Program-made: the position numbers and the translations under genes
The notes under the pieces: generated by a model
The model's database searches: none
The model's input: the letters and a program-made list of their open reading frames with translations, nothing else
Told to the model about the DNA's origin: nothing
Source: an uncultured Jannaschia sp.
Lineage (GTDB): Bacteria; Pseudomonadota; Alphaproteobacteria; Rhodobacterales; Rhodobacteraceae
Direction: 5' to 3'
NCBI GenBank assembly: GCA_947494145.1
Contig: CANLTZ010000010.1
Span: 1-64,000 of the forward strand
DNA: 64,000 nt
Shown: in pieces, positions 34,498 to 43,407 of the stretch
Layout of the letters: each line of letters begins with the position of its first letter
Position numbering within the stretch: the first letter of the stretch is position 1

Positions 34498-34518
34498 CTT
34501 CATCCTGGCAAAAATACT
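34498..34518 (-). repeat. Inverted copy of the intergenic repeat tail seen before bhcD
   Basis: The minus strand reads AGTATTT...CCAGGATGAAG, matching 12333-12353 with about two differences. The GC-rich hairpin half is absent here. It lies in the 40-base gap between two convergent genes. Repeats of this kind are scattered between genes in Rhodobacterales. Confidence 0.5.
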
Positions 34519-34532
34519 CAAATGACCCTGCC

Positions 34533-35663
34533 TCAAACCGCGCGACGCCCGGGAATGGACGCGACCCGTGCGCCAAGGGCGGCCACGCGGTCCGTAAACT
34601 CGGCCCGGATCGGTCCCGGGCGGGACGGGTCACGCAAGCTCGTGAACCAATGGTCCGGCGGCGCCTTGGCCCGGGAATTGCCGCGCCAGACCAGGCGGCG
34701 CAACACGTCTTCGGCCGCAGGGGGCAGGCGGTCGGGCACGTCGCGCCCTGACAGTACGGCCCAGCCCTGCGTCCAGAGGCGGCCGACCGACCAGGGGTTG
34801 TAGCCGCCGCCCCCCAGAAGCAGGAAGCGCGGCGCCAGCGGCAGCAGCGCGCGGAGCACGTCCATATGGGCATTGTTGGACAGCGACAGCCGCGACAGCG
34901 GGTCTTCTTCGACGGCATCGGCGCCGCATTGCAGGACGATGGCGTCGGGTTGGAACGCCTCGATGGCGGGGCGGATGACGCGGTCGCGGGCCAGGGCCAT
35001 TTCCGTATCGTTGAGGCCGCGGGGCAGGGGCAGGTTGAAGACCTGGCCCAACCCGCGATCCCCCAGGCGACCGGTTCCGGGCCATCGCTTTTCTTCATGG
35101 GTCGAAATCAGAAGCACATCGGGGTCGCCCGCGAAGGCATGCTCCACCCCGTCCATATGATGCGCATCGATATCCACATAGGCTACGCGGGCGGCGCCAT
35201 GGGCTTTGAGAGACAGGATCGCGAAAACGCAATCGTTGAGATAGCAAAAGCCCGATGCACGGTCCGGCATGCCGTGATGGGTGCCGCCGCCCGGGTTGTG
35301 GATGCGCCCGCCACCGGCCAGCAATTCGCCGGCCAGGATCGAGGCGCCGGCACCTGTGGCCGGGCGGCGGAACATCTCGGGAAAGATGGGGTTGGACACG
35401 GTGCCCAGGCCATGGCGCGCGCGGGTCGCCTCATCAACCGTTCCGGTTTCTTCGGCGTGGCGCAGAGCGGCGACGTAGTCATGGCTGTGCCAGGCATGGA
35501 GTGCGGCAGGCTTGGCGCGGGGCGAGGTGCGGAAGGTCTCGCGAGGTAGCCAGCCAAGCGCCCGGGCCAAGTCCATTACCGTCGAGACGCGCGGCACGCG
35601 CAGCGGATGCCACGCGCCATAGCTGGAGCCGCGATAGATCTCGTTCCCGAAGAAGGTGATCAG
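34533..35663 (-). CDS. Histone deacetylase-like (acetoin utilization) family protein, probable CTG start
   Basis: This zinc-dependent amidohydrolase has the deacetylase core GTHHGMPDRASGFCYLNDCVFAI, with the active-site His pair. The zinc ligands lie in VDIDAHHMDG and the second Asp in the LQCGADAVEEDP loop; LLLGGGGYN follows. Bacterial members deacetylate small molecules or polyamines. The first usual start codon is GTG at 35597, but the family's conserved N-terminus continues upstream in frame (ITFFGNEIYRGSSYGAWHPLRV). It runs up to a CTG at 35663 that overlaps the glutathione peroxidase stop as CTGA. I therefore extend the gene to 35663, giving 376 residues. No ATG, GTG or TTG is found in frame nearby. 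Confidence 0.78.
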   Translation of the reverse strand: MITFFGNEIYRGSSYGAWHPLRVPRVSTVMDLARALGWLPRETFRTSPRAKPAALHAWHSHDYVAALRHAEETGTVDEATRARHGLGTVSNPIFPEMFRRPATGAGASILAGELLAGGGRIHNPGGGTHHGMPDRASGFCYLNDCVFAILSLKAHGAARVAYVDIDAHHMDGVEHAFAGDPDVLLISTHEEKRWPGTGRLGDRGLGQVFNLPLPRGLNDTEMALARDRVIRPAIEAFQPDAIVLQCGADAVEEDPLSRLSLSNNAHMDVLRALLPLAPRFLLLGGGGYNPWSVGRLWTQGWAVLSGRDVPDRLPPAAEDVLRRLVWRGNSRAKAPPDHWFTSLRDPSRPGPIRAEFTDRVAALGARVASIPGRRAV

Positions 35664-36154
35664 GGCAGGGCGCTTTCGATCTGCCGCAGGAAGGGCCGCG
35701 ACAGGGGCCGCACATTTGCGCCTTCGAACGCCACCAGGGTGCCCGACGGGTCAAGCAGCGCCTTGTTGAAGTTCCACCGCGGCACCGCGCCTTCCTCGGC
35801 CAGCCAGCGATAGAAGGGATGCGCGTCATCGCCTTTGACAGGCGTGATCTTGGTAAGCGGGATGGTCAGGCCGTAATTGACCTCGCAGAATTCGGCGACG
35901 TCTTCGTTGTCGCCCAATTCCTGCCGAAAGCTGTCCGAGGGCACGCCGATCACCGTCAGGCCCTTGTCATCGTATTGGTCCTGCAGTTTTTGCAACTCGG
36001 CATATTGGTCGGTGAAGCCGCAGAGCGAGGCTGTGTTGACCACCAGCACGGCACGGCCGCGCAAATCGTCGAGGTCGATGACCCCACCTTCCAATGCCTC
36101 GAACTCGAAGGCTGTGGCAGGCGTGGCCAGAAGGGCGAAGGCGATCCATCTCAT
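35660..36154 (-). CDS. Glutathione peroxidase family protein with signal peptide
   Basis: This 164-residue thiol peroxidase begins MRWIAFALLATPATAF, a signal peptide, so it probably acts in the periplasm. The active cysteine is Cys45 in NTASLCGFTDQY; the family's WNFNK motif follows near 131. It should reduce hydroperoxides, probably with thioredoxin-type donors as for most Cys forms. The ATG at 36154 is chosen because it starts the signal peptide. It is coupled to the deacetylase-like gene by overlap. Confidence 0.85.
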   Translation of the reverse strand: MRWIAFALLATPATAFEFEALEGGVIDLDDLRGRAVLVVNTASLCGFTDQYAELQKLQDQYDDKGLTVIGVPSDSFRQELGDNEDVAEFCEVNYGLTIPLTKITPVKGDDAHPFYRWLAEEGAVPRWNFNKALLDPSGTLVAFEGANVRPLSRPFLRQIESALP

Positions 36155-36195
36155 GCCCAAAAAACTAGGGGAAAGGTCGGCGCAATCAACCTTAA

Positions 36196-36211
36196 GTGAC
36201 GCTTGCGTCAC
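36196..36211. promoter_or_regulatory. Perfect palindrome in the divergent promoter region
   Basis: GTGACGC-TT-GCGTCAC lies between the divergent peroxidase and DUF1178 genes, 42 bases upstream of the first and 45 upstream of the second. MerR-type regulators bind palindromes of this spacing, but no regulator is adjacent, so the factor is unknown. Confidence 0.45.
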
Positions 36212-36256
36212 GGACCGTAATGCCTAGATTGCATTATCCACATCATGGGAAGGCAT

Positions 36257-36667
36257 ATGATCCGCTACGCGCTCAAATGCTCGGAAGGGCATGATTTCGA
36301 CAGCTGGTTCCAGTCGGCGCAAGCCTATGACAGCTTGGCTGAAGCCGGGCGTTTGACCTGTGCGATCTGTGGCGATGCGGATGTGTCAAAGGCGCTGATG
36401 GCGCCCAAGGTGACGTCCGACCTGCCCAGCTTGGCTGAGCCCGCTTCGGAGGTGGAGCAAAAGGTCGCGGCCCTGCGCGCAAAGGTCGAGGCGGAGGCGA
36501 CCTATGTGGGTGGCCGCTTCGCCGAAGAGGCGCGTGCCATCCATGCCTCTGACAACCCATCGAAGCCCATATGGGGCGAGGCGAACCTAACGGAAGCGAA
36601 ATCCCTTCTGGAAGACGGCATCCCCGTGGCGCCCCTGCCATTCGGCCCCAAATCGAAGGCGAACTGA
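36257..36667 (+). CDS. DUF1178 family protein
   Basis: This 136-residue protein starts MIRYALKCSEGHDFDSWFQSA and has a second Cys pair at LTCAICG, forming a small zinc ribbon at the N-terminus. An acidic helical tail follows. The family is conserved in alpha- and betaproteobacteria with no known function. GGGAAGG precedes the ATG at 36257. The next gene starts immediately after its stop. Confidence 0.87.
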   Translation: MIRYALKCSEGHDFDSWFQSAQAYDSLAEAGRLTCAICGDADVSKALMAPKVTSDLPSLAEPASEVEQKVAALRAKVEAEATYVGGRFAEEARAIHASDNPSKPIWGEANLTEAKSLLEDGIPVAPLPFGPKSKAN

Positions 36668-37294
36668 ATGCGGACCCTGGTCACCGGTGGAAATCGCGGC
36701 ATCGGGGCTGCGCTGCTGACCGAAGGGGAGGCGCGTGGGCATGAGGTCATCGGCACGGCCCGCAGCGGCGGCGACTGGGTGCTGGATGTCACCGACGCCA
36801 ATATGCAGCGCGACGTGGCCGCGCGCATCGGCCGTCTGGACCTGCTCGTCTGCAATGCCGGGGTCTTTCTGGACAAGGGCAAGGCGCTGGCCGATCTGAC
36901 GGCGCAGGATTGGGCTGACACATTCGCCGCCAACGTGGCGGGGGTGGCGATGACGGTGCAGGCGCAGCGGCGCAACCTATCGGCAGGCGGGCGCATCGCC
37001 ATCATCGCGTCGATCATGGGCTCATCTGAACGGGCCGGGGGCAATGGCTTCGTCTACCGCGCGGCCAAAGCGGCGGCGATCAATCTGGGGCGCAACTTGG
37101 CCGAAGACTTGCGCAGCGACGGGATTGCCGTGGGCATCTATCACCCTGGCTGGGTGCGTACCGATATGGGCGGGGCGGGGGCCGACTTGGGGGTGGAGGC
37201 GTCGGCCCGCGGCCTGTGGGACCGGTTCGAAGCACTGAGCCTAGAGCGCACTGGCGTCTTCGAGAGTTTCGATGGCACGCCGCTTCCGTTCTAG
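36668..37294 (+). CDS. Short-chain dehydrogenase
   Basis: This 208-residue SDR has the TGGNRGIG cofactor loop at 6-13, NAG at about 62-64 and the active Tyr-x3-Lys (YRAAK) near 128-132. The C-terminus is short compared with the usual 250 residues, as in the C-factor/CsgA-like group. The substrate is unknown. It is abutted by DUF1178 upstream and overlaps modA by 23 bases. Confidence 0.83.
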   Translation: MRTLVTGGNRGIGAALLTEGEARGHEVIGTARSGGDWVLDVTDANMQRDVAARIGRLDLLVCNAGVFLDKGKALADLTAQDWADTFAANVAGVAMTVQAQRRNLSAGGRIAIIASIMGSSERAGGNGFVYRAAKAAAINLGRNLAEDLRSDGIAVGIYHPGWVRTDMGGAGADLGVEASARGLWDRFEALSLERTGVFESFDGTPLPF

Positions 37295-38021
37295 ACCCAC
37301 GCGCCGTGCGCTTCTGGGGGCGGCGCTGGCCATCGGCGTTGCAGGGCGGGCGCGGTCCGGCGACGGGCTGACCGTCTTCGCGGCGGCCAGCTTGAAGCCC
37401 GCCTTGGATGCCTTCGCGTCGGATTGGCCCGCGCCTTTGGCGATCTCCTACGGGGGCAGCGGGGCCATGGCGCGCCAGGTGGCTGCCGGGGCGCCGGCGG
37501 ATGTCGTCATTCTGGCGGCGCGGGATTGGATGGAATGGCTGGCGGGGGAGGGCGTGTTGGACGGCGCGCCCGTCGATCTGGCCACAAACCGGTTGATCCT
37601 GGCCGCGCCGCCCGGGGCAGGACCTGTGGAGCTGACCGAGGCAGCCTTGCTTGCACGGTTGGGGCCCGAGGGCCGCATAGCCATGGGCGACCCGATGTCG
37701 GTGCCTGCCGGGCGCTATGGCCAGCAGGCCTTGGAGACGCTGGGGCTTTGGGCCCGGCTCGCCCCCCGGGCGCTGATGGCGGAAAATGTGCGCGCGGCTT
37801 TGGCCTTCGTGGCGCGGGGCGATGTGCCGCTGGCGCTGGTCTACCGGTCGGATGCGCGGGGCACGGGGGTTGAGGTGGCCGCTACCATCCCGGCTTCGGC
37901 CCATGCGCCCATTCGCTATCCGGCGGCGCAGGTGGTGGGGGCACGGCCCGGGGCGGCGGTGCTGCTGGCCGCCCTGGAAGGCGCAGGCGCATTGTTTGCC
38001 GATCACGGGTTTGCCCCGTGA
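37272..38021 (+). CDS. modA: Molybdate ABC transporter substrate-binding protein
   Basis: This 249-residue periplasmic protein begins with a twin-arginine-like or Sec leader (TRRALLGAALAIGVAGRARS). It continues LTVFAAASLKPALDAF, the hallmark of ModA, with the oxyanion-binding serine. A second signature, YGGSGAMARQVAAGAPADVVI, lies near 58-78. It delivers molybdate to the ModBC pair encoded next. It overlaps the SDR gene by 23 bases and modB by four. Confidence 0.92.
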   Translation: MARRFRSRPTRRALLGAALAIGVAGRARSGDGLTVFAAASLKPALDAFASDWPAPLAISYGGSGAMARQVAAGAPADVVILAARDWMEWLAGEGVLDGAPVDLATNRLILAAPPGAGPVELTEAALLARLGPEGRIAMGDPMSVPAGRYGQQALETLGLWARLAPRALMAENVRAALAFVARGDVPLALVYRSDARGTGVEVAATIPASAHAPIRYPAAQVVGARPGAAVLLAALEGAGALFADHGFAP

Positions 38022-38710
38022 TCGAGCTGCCGCCCGAGGCCTGGCAAGCCTTGGCCCTGTCCCTGCGCGTCTCGGCCATAGCAACGATCGCCGCGCTTCC
38101 GCTGGCCGTCTGGGTGGCGCATCTGTTGGCGCGGCGGCGCTTTCGGGGGCACGGCCTGCTGGACGCGCTGGTCCATTTGCCGCTGGTCCTGCCGCCGGTG
38201 GTGACGGGCTATGCGCTGCTTTTGCTCTTTTCGCGCGGCGGACCCATCGGCGGCGTGTTGGAGCCCTTGGGCTGGGGCGTGGCCTTTCGCTGGACCGGCG
38301 CAGCCATTGCGGCGGGGGTCATGGCCTTTCCGCTGATGGTGCGTGCGATCCGCCAAGCCATCGAAGCAGTGGATCCGGGCCTGGAGGAAGCGGCCGCCAC
38401 GCTTGGCCTGTCGCCTGTACGCATCTGGTGGCGGGTGACATTGCCCTTGGCAGCGCCGGGGGTGCTGGCGGGGGTGACGCTGGGCTTTGCCAAGGCCTTT
38501 GGGGAATTTGGGGCGACCATCACCTTCGTCGCCTCCATCCCCGGTGAAACGCGGACGCTGCCGGCGGCCATCTACGCGTTCTTGCAGGTGCCGGGCGGGG
38601 CGCCGGGGCTGCGGGGGCTTGTCTTGATCGCGGTCGTCGTGGCGGTGGGCGCGGTCTTCGTGTCGAACTGGATTGCACCGCGCATCGCCGCGCGCGTGGC
38701 GGGGCGCTGA
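38018..38710 (+). CDS. modB: Molybdate ABC transporter permease
   Basis: This 230-residue inner-membrane protein has about five helices and the ABC permease EAA loop EEAAATLGLSPVRIWWRVTLPLAAPG near 127-152. The segment AFGEFGATITFVASIPGETRTLP is typical of ModB. It starts with GTG overlapping the modA stop (GTGA) and ends overlapping the modC start (TGATG). Size and order modA-modB-modC are standard. Confidence 0.92.
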   Translation: MIELPPEAWQALALSLRVSAIATIAALPLAVWVAHLLARRRFRGHGLLDALVHLPLVLPPVVTGYALLLLFSRGGPIGGVLEPLGWGVAFRWTGAAIAAGVMAFPLMVRAIRQAIEAVDPGLEEAAATLGLSPVRIWWRVTLPLAAPGVLAGVTLGFAKAFGEFGATITFVASIPGETRTLPAAIYAFLQVPGGAPGLRGLVLIAVVVAVGAVFVSNWIAPRIAARVAGR

Positions 38711-39759
38711 TGCGGGCGCGGATCAAGCGGGCCCAAGGCGCCTTCACGCTGGATGTGGATCTGAGCGCGGGGCCGGGGGTGACGGCCTTGTTCGGGCCGT
38801 CGGGCGCAGGCAAGACCACGGTGGCGCGGTGCTTGGCGGGCCTTGTGCGTCCCGATGCCGGGGAGATCACGCTGGGCGGGCAGGTGTTGTTCGGCCCGGG
38901 GGGCAACTTGCCGCCGCATCGGCGAGGGGTGGGGTATGTGTTCCAGGAGCCGCGGCTCTTTCCCCATCTGGATGTGCGGCAAAACCTGCTGTTCGGGGCG
39001 CCAAAGGGGGCGGACCCGGCGCCAGTGGCTGCGCGTTTGGGGATTGCGGCTTTGATGGACAGGCGGCCCGGCGGGCTGTCGGGGGGCGAGGCGCAGCGGG
39101 TGGCCATCGGGCGCGCGCTCCTGCGGGCGCCGCGCCTGCTGATCTTGGATGAGCCGTTGGCGGCGTTGGACGCGCCGCGCCGTGCCGACATCCTGCCATG
39201 GCTAGAGACATTGCGGGCCGAGGGGCTGCCCATCCTCTATATCAGCCACTCCATGGAGGAAGTGGCGCGTCTGGCCGACACGTTGGTGCTGCTGCGCGAC
39301 GGCCGCGTGGCGCGGGCGGGCCCCTTGACGGAGATACTGTCGGACCCGGAGGCGGCGGCCTTGATCGGCCCCTCCCAAGCGGGCGCGGTATTGGAAGGGC
39401 GGGTGGTCGCCACGGCGGACGGGCTTGCCACGGTGGAGACACCGGCGGGGCGCCTGCAAATAGCGGGCGCACCGCCCGAGGGCGGGCGCATCCGGGTGCG
39501 CATCCGGGCCGAGGATGTGATGGTGGCCACGCAGCCGCCGGAAGGGCTGTCTGCGCTGAACGTGCTGCCAGCCGTCATCGCCGGTGTGCATGAAGGCCAG
39601 GGGCCAGGGGTGATGTTGCGGCTGCGCGCAGGCGACGGCGCGTTGCTGGCGCGGGTGACGCGCCGGTCCTTTGCGGCGCTGGGGCTGGCGGAGGGGTGCG
39701 CGGTTTGGGCGGTGCTGAAGGCAAGCGGCGTGGCGCGCGCGGATGTGGGGGGCGGTTAA
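38710..39759 (+). CDS. modC: Molybdate ABC transporter ATP-binding protein
   Basis: This 349-residue ATPase has Walker A GPSGAGKTT near 28-36, the signature LSGGEAQRVAIGRAL near 118-132 and Walker B LLILDEPLAALD near 138-149. A C-terminal TOBE/MOP-type domain of about 65 residues follows (ALNVLPAVIAGVHEGQGPGVMLRLRAGDGALLARVTRRS). In relatives it binds molybdate and slows transport. The operon has no modE gene, so control must come from elsewhere. Confidence 0.92.
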   Translation: MRARIKRAQGAFTLDVDLSAGPGVTALFGPSGAGKTTVARCLAGLVRPDAGEITLGGQVLFGPGGNLPPHRRGVGYVFQEPRLFPHLDVRQNLLFGAPKGADPAPVAARLGIAALMDRRPGGLSGGEAQRVAIGRALLRAPRLLILDEPLAALDAPRRADILPWLETLRAEGLPILYISHSMEEVARLADTLVLLRDGRVARAGPLTEILSDPEAAALIGPSQAGAVLEGRVVATADGLATVETPAGRLQIAGAPPEGGRIRVRIRAEDVMVATQPPEGLSALNVLPAVIAGVHEGQGPGVMLRLRAGDGALLARVTRRSFAALGLAEGCAVWAVLKASGVARADVGGG

Positions 39760-39893
39760 GGCCGTGCCGACCTCTCGGCCAACAGAGGTGCATGGCCATC
39801 GGCTGCACCCCTTACGGTAGACCAGAGTTTCTTTACGGCTTTGCCAAATGTGCTTGGCTGCCTTGCTCCTCGGGCTTGTCAGCCCTCCTCGCG

Positions 39894-40409
39894 TCAGGCG
39901 CCTTTCAGGCGGCCCAGGGCGACGAGCAGGGCGCCTTCCAATTCCCGCCGCTCGGACGGGGTGAGGAACGCGCCGATTTCAACGTCCCGGGGGCCGCCTT
40001 CAAGGGTCAGGTAATCCTTCACGGCGCCCACTTTTTCGTGCCGTGTGATCCGCACCCAGTAGGGGTTGGCGGACCAGTCCCGCTTTGACCCGTCGGGGTC
40101 GCGGCGGGTCAGGGTCGCGGCCTCTGGTGTCAGGGTGAAGGTTTCCTCGATATCGCGGTCGCGCCAGGAGCGCTTCATCGACAGCCACAAAAGCGCCAGA
40201 GCCCCAATGGCGAAGGGCAGCACACCCCAGAGCGCGGCAGTGCCGATGAGGCCAATCAGCGGGATGCTGAGCATCCCGTAGCTGAGCGCGATCATCCAGA
40301 CGAAGCCGGGCCCCGTGAGCGATTGATGGGGCCAGAGCCGCACGTGATACAGCAAGGCCCCGGACGTTGCCGGGGCCTCCTGTCGGTCGGTGATGACTTC
40401 GTACGGCAT
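39894..40409 (-). CDS. DUF2244 family membrane protein
   Basis: This 171-residue protein starts MPYEVITDRQEAPATSGALLYHVRLWPHQSLTGPGF and has two membrane helices (about 35-80), then a soluble domain with NPYWVRITRHEK. The family is common in Rhodobacterales beside cytochrome oxidase genes. Its start codon directly abuts the ctaD stop, so it is almost certainly co-transcribed and may help oxidase assembly; that role is inferred. Confidence 0.87.
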   Translation of the reverse strand: MPYEVITDRQEAPATSGALLYHVRLWPHQSLTGPGFVWMIALSYGMLSIPLIGLIGTAALWGVLPFAIGALALLWLSMKRSWRDRDIEETFTLTPEAATLTRRDPDGSKRDWSANPYWVRITRHEKVGAVKDYLTLEGGPRDVEIGAFLTPSERRELEGALLVALGRLKGA

Positions 40410-42083
40410 CTAGTGGCCCGGTTGCTTGTCCCACATGTCACGGGTGGGCAGTTCTTCGAACGTATGCTCCGGCGGTGGGTTGGGCAGGGTCCATTCCAGC
40501 GTGTCGGCATGGTCGCCCCAATAGGCCTCCTCCTCGACCTTGCGGCCTGCAACGATGGTGTAGAACACCACGCCGATGAAGAAGAGGAAGGACGCGAAGC
40601 TCAGGAAGGCGCCCCAGGAAGACACCGCATTCCAAAGCGCGAAGGCATCGGGATAGTCGATGTAGCGGCGCGGCATACCTTGGCGGCCCAGGAAGTGCTG
40701 GGGGAAGAAGGTCAGGTTGGCGCCGATGAAGAACGTCCAGAAATGCAGCTTGCCGGCCCATTCCGGATATTGGCGCCCCGACATCTTTCCGATCCAGTAA
40801 TAGATGCCCGCAAAGATACCGAAGACGGCCCCCAGAGACATCACATAGTGGAAGTGGGCCACGACGTAGTACGTGTCGTGATAGGCCCGGTCGATACCAG
40901 CTTGGCTGAGCACGATACCCGTCACGCCGCCCACGGTGAAGAGGAAGATGAAACCGACGGCGAACAGCATGGGCGTCTTGAAGCTGATCGAGCCGCCCCA
41001 CATCGTCGCAATCCAGGAGAATATCTTCACCCCCGTGGGCACGGCGATGATCATGGTGGCCACCATGAAATAGGCCTGCTGCGTCAAGCTCATCCCGACG
41101 GTGTACATGTGATGCGCCCAGACGACGAAGCCCAGACCACCGATGGCGACCATGGCATAAACCATGGGCAGGTAGCCGAAGATGGGCTTCTTCGAGAAGG
41201 TTGAGACGACGTGGCTGACAATCCCGAAGGCGGGCAGGATGACGATGTAGACTTCGGGGTGGCCGAAGAACCACAGGATGTGCTGGTAAAGCACCGGGTC
41301 ACCGCCGCCTGCGGGGTCGAAGAACGTCGTCCCGAAGTTGCGATCCGTCAGCAGCATCGTGATGGCACCGGCCAGAACGGGCAAGGCCAACAGGATGAGC
41401 CACGCGGTCACGAAGATCGACCACGCGAACAGCGGCACCTTGTGCAGCGTCATGCCCGGCGCGCGCATGTTCAGGAAGGTGGTGATAATGTTGATCGCGC
41501 CGAGAATGGACGACGCACCTGACACGTGAACCGCGAAGATCGCAATGTCGGTCGAGAAGCCAGCCTCCGTCGTCGATAGCGGCGGGTAGAGCACCCAGCC
41601 TATGCCGGAGCCCGATTGACCATTGCCGCCTGGCACGAAGACCGAGAGCACGGCCAAGGACGTCCCCGCCACGAAGAGCCAGAAGCTGAGATTGTTGAGC
41701 CGCGGGAAAGCCATATCGGGGGCGCCGATATGCAAGGGCATGAAATAGTTTCCAAAACCGCCAAAGAGCGCGGGGATGACCACAAAGAACATCATAAGGA
41801 TGCCGTGGCCGGTGATCAGCACGTTCCAAAGGTGACCGTTAGGGGTACATTCCCCGGCGGCGGCAGCCGTCAGGCGCGCGCCCTCCATGCACATATATTG
41901 GACACCGGGGTCCATAAGTTCCATGCGCATATAGACGGTGAAGGCGACCGAGATGAACCCGGCAAGGCCCGACACCAGCAGATAGAGAATACCGATGTCC
42001 TTGTGGTTGGTGGACATGAACCAGCGCGTGAAGAAGCCCGGCTTCTCGTGCGCGTCATGGCCGGAAATGGCGGCGTCTGCCAT
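40410..42083 (-). CDS. ctaD: Cytochrome c oxidase subunit I (aa3 type)
   Basis: This 557-residue protein is the catalytic subunit that binds haem a, haem a3 and CuB and pumps protons. Twelve membrane helices are visible. Key motifs are the haem a ligand His in [23 protein letters not shown], the CuB and cross-linked Tyr segment [21 protein letters not shown] near 275-295, and [20 protein letters not shown] near 400 with the haem ligands. The length is normal. Other oxidase subunits are not in this window. Confidence 0.97.
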   Translation of the reverse strand: MADAAISGHDAHEKPGFFTRWFMSTNHKDIGILYLLVSGLAGFISVAFTVYMRMELMDPGVQYMCMEGARLTAAAAGECTPNGHLWNVLITGHGILMMFFVVIPALFGGFGNYFMPLHIGAPDMAFPRLNNLSFWLFVAGTSLAVLSVFVPGGNGQSGSGIGWVLYPPLSTTEAGFSTDIAIFAVHVSGASSILGAINIITTFLNMRAPGMTLHKVPLFAWSIFVTAWLILLALPVLAGAITMLLTDRNFGTTFFDPAGGGDPVLYQHILWFFGHPEVYIVILPAFGIVSHVVSTFSKKPIFGYLPMVYAMVAIGGLGFVVWAHHMYTVGMSLTQQAYFMVATMIIAVPTGVKIFSWIATMWGGSISFKTPMLFAVGFIFLFTVGGVTGIVLSQAGIDRAYHDTYYVVAHFHYVMSLGAVFGIFAGIYYWIGKMSGRQYPEWAGKLHFWTFFIGANLTFFPQHFLGRQGMPRRYIDYPDAFALWNAVSSWGAFLSFASFLFFIGVVFYTIVAGRKVEEEAYWGDHADTLEWTLPNPPPEHTFEELPTRDMWDKQPGH

Positions 42084-42384
42084 GCGGTCGCTCCCGTAGA
42101 CGTGTTGCTCGATTCGGGTGGCGTTGTGCGACGCCCCCGTCTGGCAGGCGTTCTAGCGACGGTATCGGGCCGGGGCAACGCAACAATGGGTCGCGGGGGG
42201 AGGAAAAGCGTCACAGTTTAACTGTTAACGCGGCTTCTGGACCGCTGGGAATCGAGGCGCTGTTTGTCCTATGCTGGAACATGTTGTTAGGGTATCGCGA
42301 GGGTCCTGGAGAACCCGGACCTTTTGAGCCTCCGCGCGCGGAAGGTGGCTGCGCGCATACCGTAATTTTATAAGGATGCTGCCG
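42084..42384. other. Intergenic region upstream of ctaD
   Basis: The ctaD promoter must lie here. GGTCC and GGACC at about 42312-42335 can form a short stem followed by TTTT on the plus strand, and a GC-rich stem lies at about 42340. Neither is conclusive. No gene larger than a few codons is seen. Confidence 0.35.
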
Positions 42385-42525
42385 ATGAAAGTCGTACCTA
42401 TCCTTCGCCGGCTCCACTGGGCCGTGGGAGACCGGATCGGTGTCCTCCTGGTGGGGACGGTGGTGTTGCAGCTTGCGTGGTTCGTGGCCCTTTATCTTTG
42501 CCACCACCCGCGTTCGAGAGCATGA
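42385..42525 (+). CDS. Possible small single-helix membrane protein
   Basis: A 46-codon frame reads MKVVPILRRLHWAVGDRIG and then a hydrophobic helix (VLLVGTVVLQLAWFVALYL) ending in a basic tail. AAGGA lies eight bases before the ATG. The basic N-terminus and one helix fit a small membrane protein. No family is recognised. It stands alone between two minus-strand genes, so it is only a candidate. Confidence 0.35.
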   Translation: MKVVPILRRLHWAVGDRIGVLLVGTVVLQLAWFVALYLCHHPRSRA

Positions 42526-42629
42526 TCTTCTGGCGGCCGGCCTAGTTCTTTCGCCGCAGTTTTTCTGGATTCTGTATCTGGCGAACGATTCACTACTGGG
42601 CGCGCGATCAGCAGGGTCAGCATGCGGCG

Positions 42630-43304
42630 CTAGCGCGGCACGTCTGGCTGGCCTGTCGGCAAATCCCATGGCTGGGTCCGGCGCAAAGCAGCGTCCAGAT
42701 CGGCCATGGTGACCGGAAGGCCCAGATCGACCAGCGACGTGACCCCATGGCCCTTGATGCCGCAGGGGACGATGCCGTCGAAATGAGTCAGGTCCGGTTC
42801 CACGTTGATTGAAAGCCCGTGGAAGCTGACCCATCTGCGCAGGCGGATGCCGATGGCGGCGATCTTGTCTTCGCGAGGCGTGCCATCGGGCAGGGGGGGC
42901 TGGTCGGGCCGCGCGATCCAGACGCCGACGCGGCCTTCGCGGATTTCGCCGTTCAGGCCGAATTCGGCCAAGGCGTCGATGACCCAGCGTTCCAAGGTTT
43001 GCACGAAAGCCCGCACATCCCGGCCCCGTGCGGCCACGTCCAGCATGGTGTAGACCACGCGCTGGCCGGGCCCGTGATAGGTATATTGCCCGCCGCGCCG
43101 CGCTTCATAGACAGGAAAGCGGTCTGGGTCGCGCAGGTCTTGCGCTTGGGCCGACGTGCCTGCGGTGTAAAGCGGCGGATGCTCCAAAAGCCAAATTGCC
43201 TCAGCCGCCTCACCTGTGCGGATGGCATCGGCACGTGCCTCCATTTCGGCCAGGGCGCGGTCATAGGGGACGAGCGTGTCGGAGGTGATCCATTCGGGGG
43301 CCAT
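42630..43304 (-). CDS. lipB: Octanoyl-[acyl-carrier protein]:protein N-octanoyltransferase
   Basis: This 224-residue enzyme moves octanoate from acyl carrier protein to lipoyl domains, the first step of lipoic acid synthesis. The signature [21 protein letters not shown] lies near 70-90. The catalytic lysine lies in [17 protein letters not shown], and the active cysteine in [17 protein letters not shown]. The ATG at 43304 is used; the frame runs longer upstream but without family similarity. Confidence 0.93.
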   Translation of the reverse strand: MAPEWITSDTLVPYDRALAEMEARADAIRTGEAAEAIWLLEHPPLYTAGTSAQAQDLRDPDRFPVYEARRGGQYTYHGPGQRVVYTMLDVAARGRDVRAFVQTLERWVIDALAEFGLNGEIREGRVGVWIARPDQPPLPDGTPREDKIAAIGIRLRRWVSFHGLSINVEPDLTHFDGIVPCGIKGHGVTSLVDLGLPVTMADLDAALRRTQPWDLPTGQPDVPR

Positions 43305-43407
43305 GGGGCGTCTTGGGGTCCGATGTGATGACGTTAGGTCAAATTGAGCATGGATCCGCCGGGCGGGGGCGCCTACGGTGGAAACAGTTGCTTGAAGGAA
43401 TCTGCCA

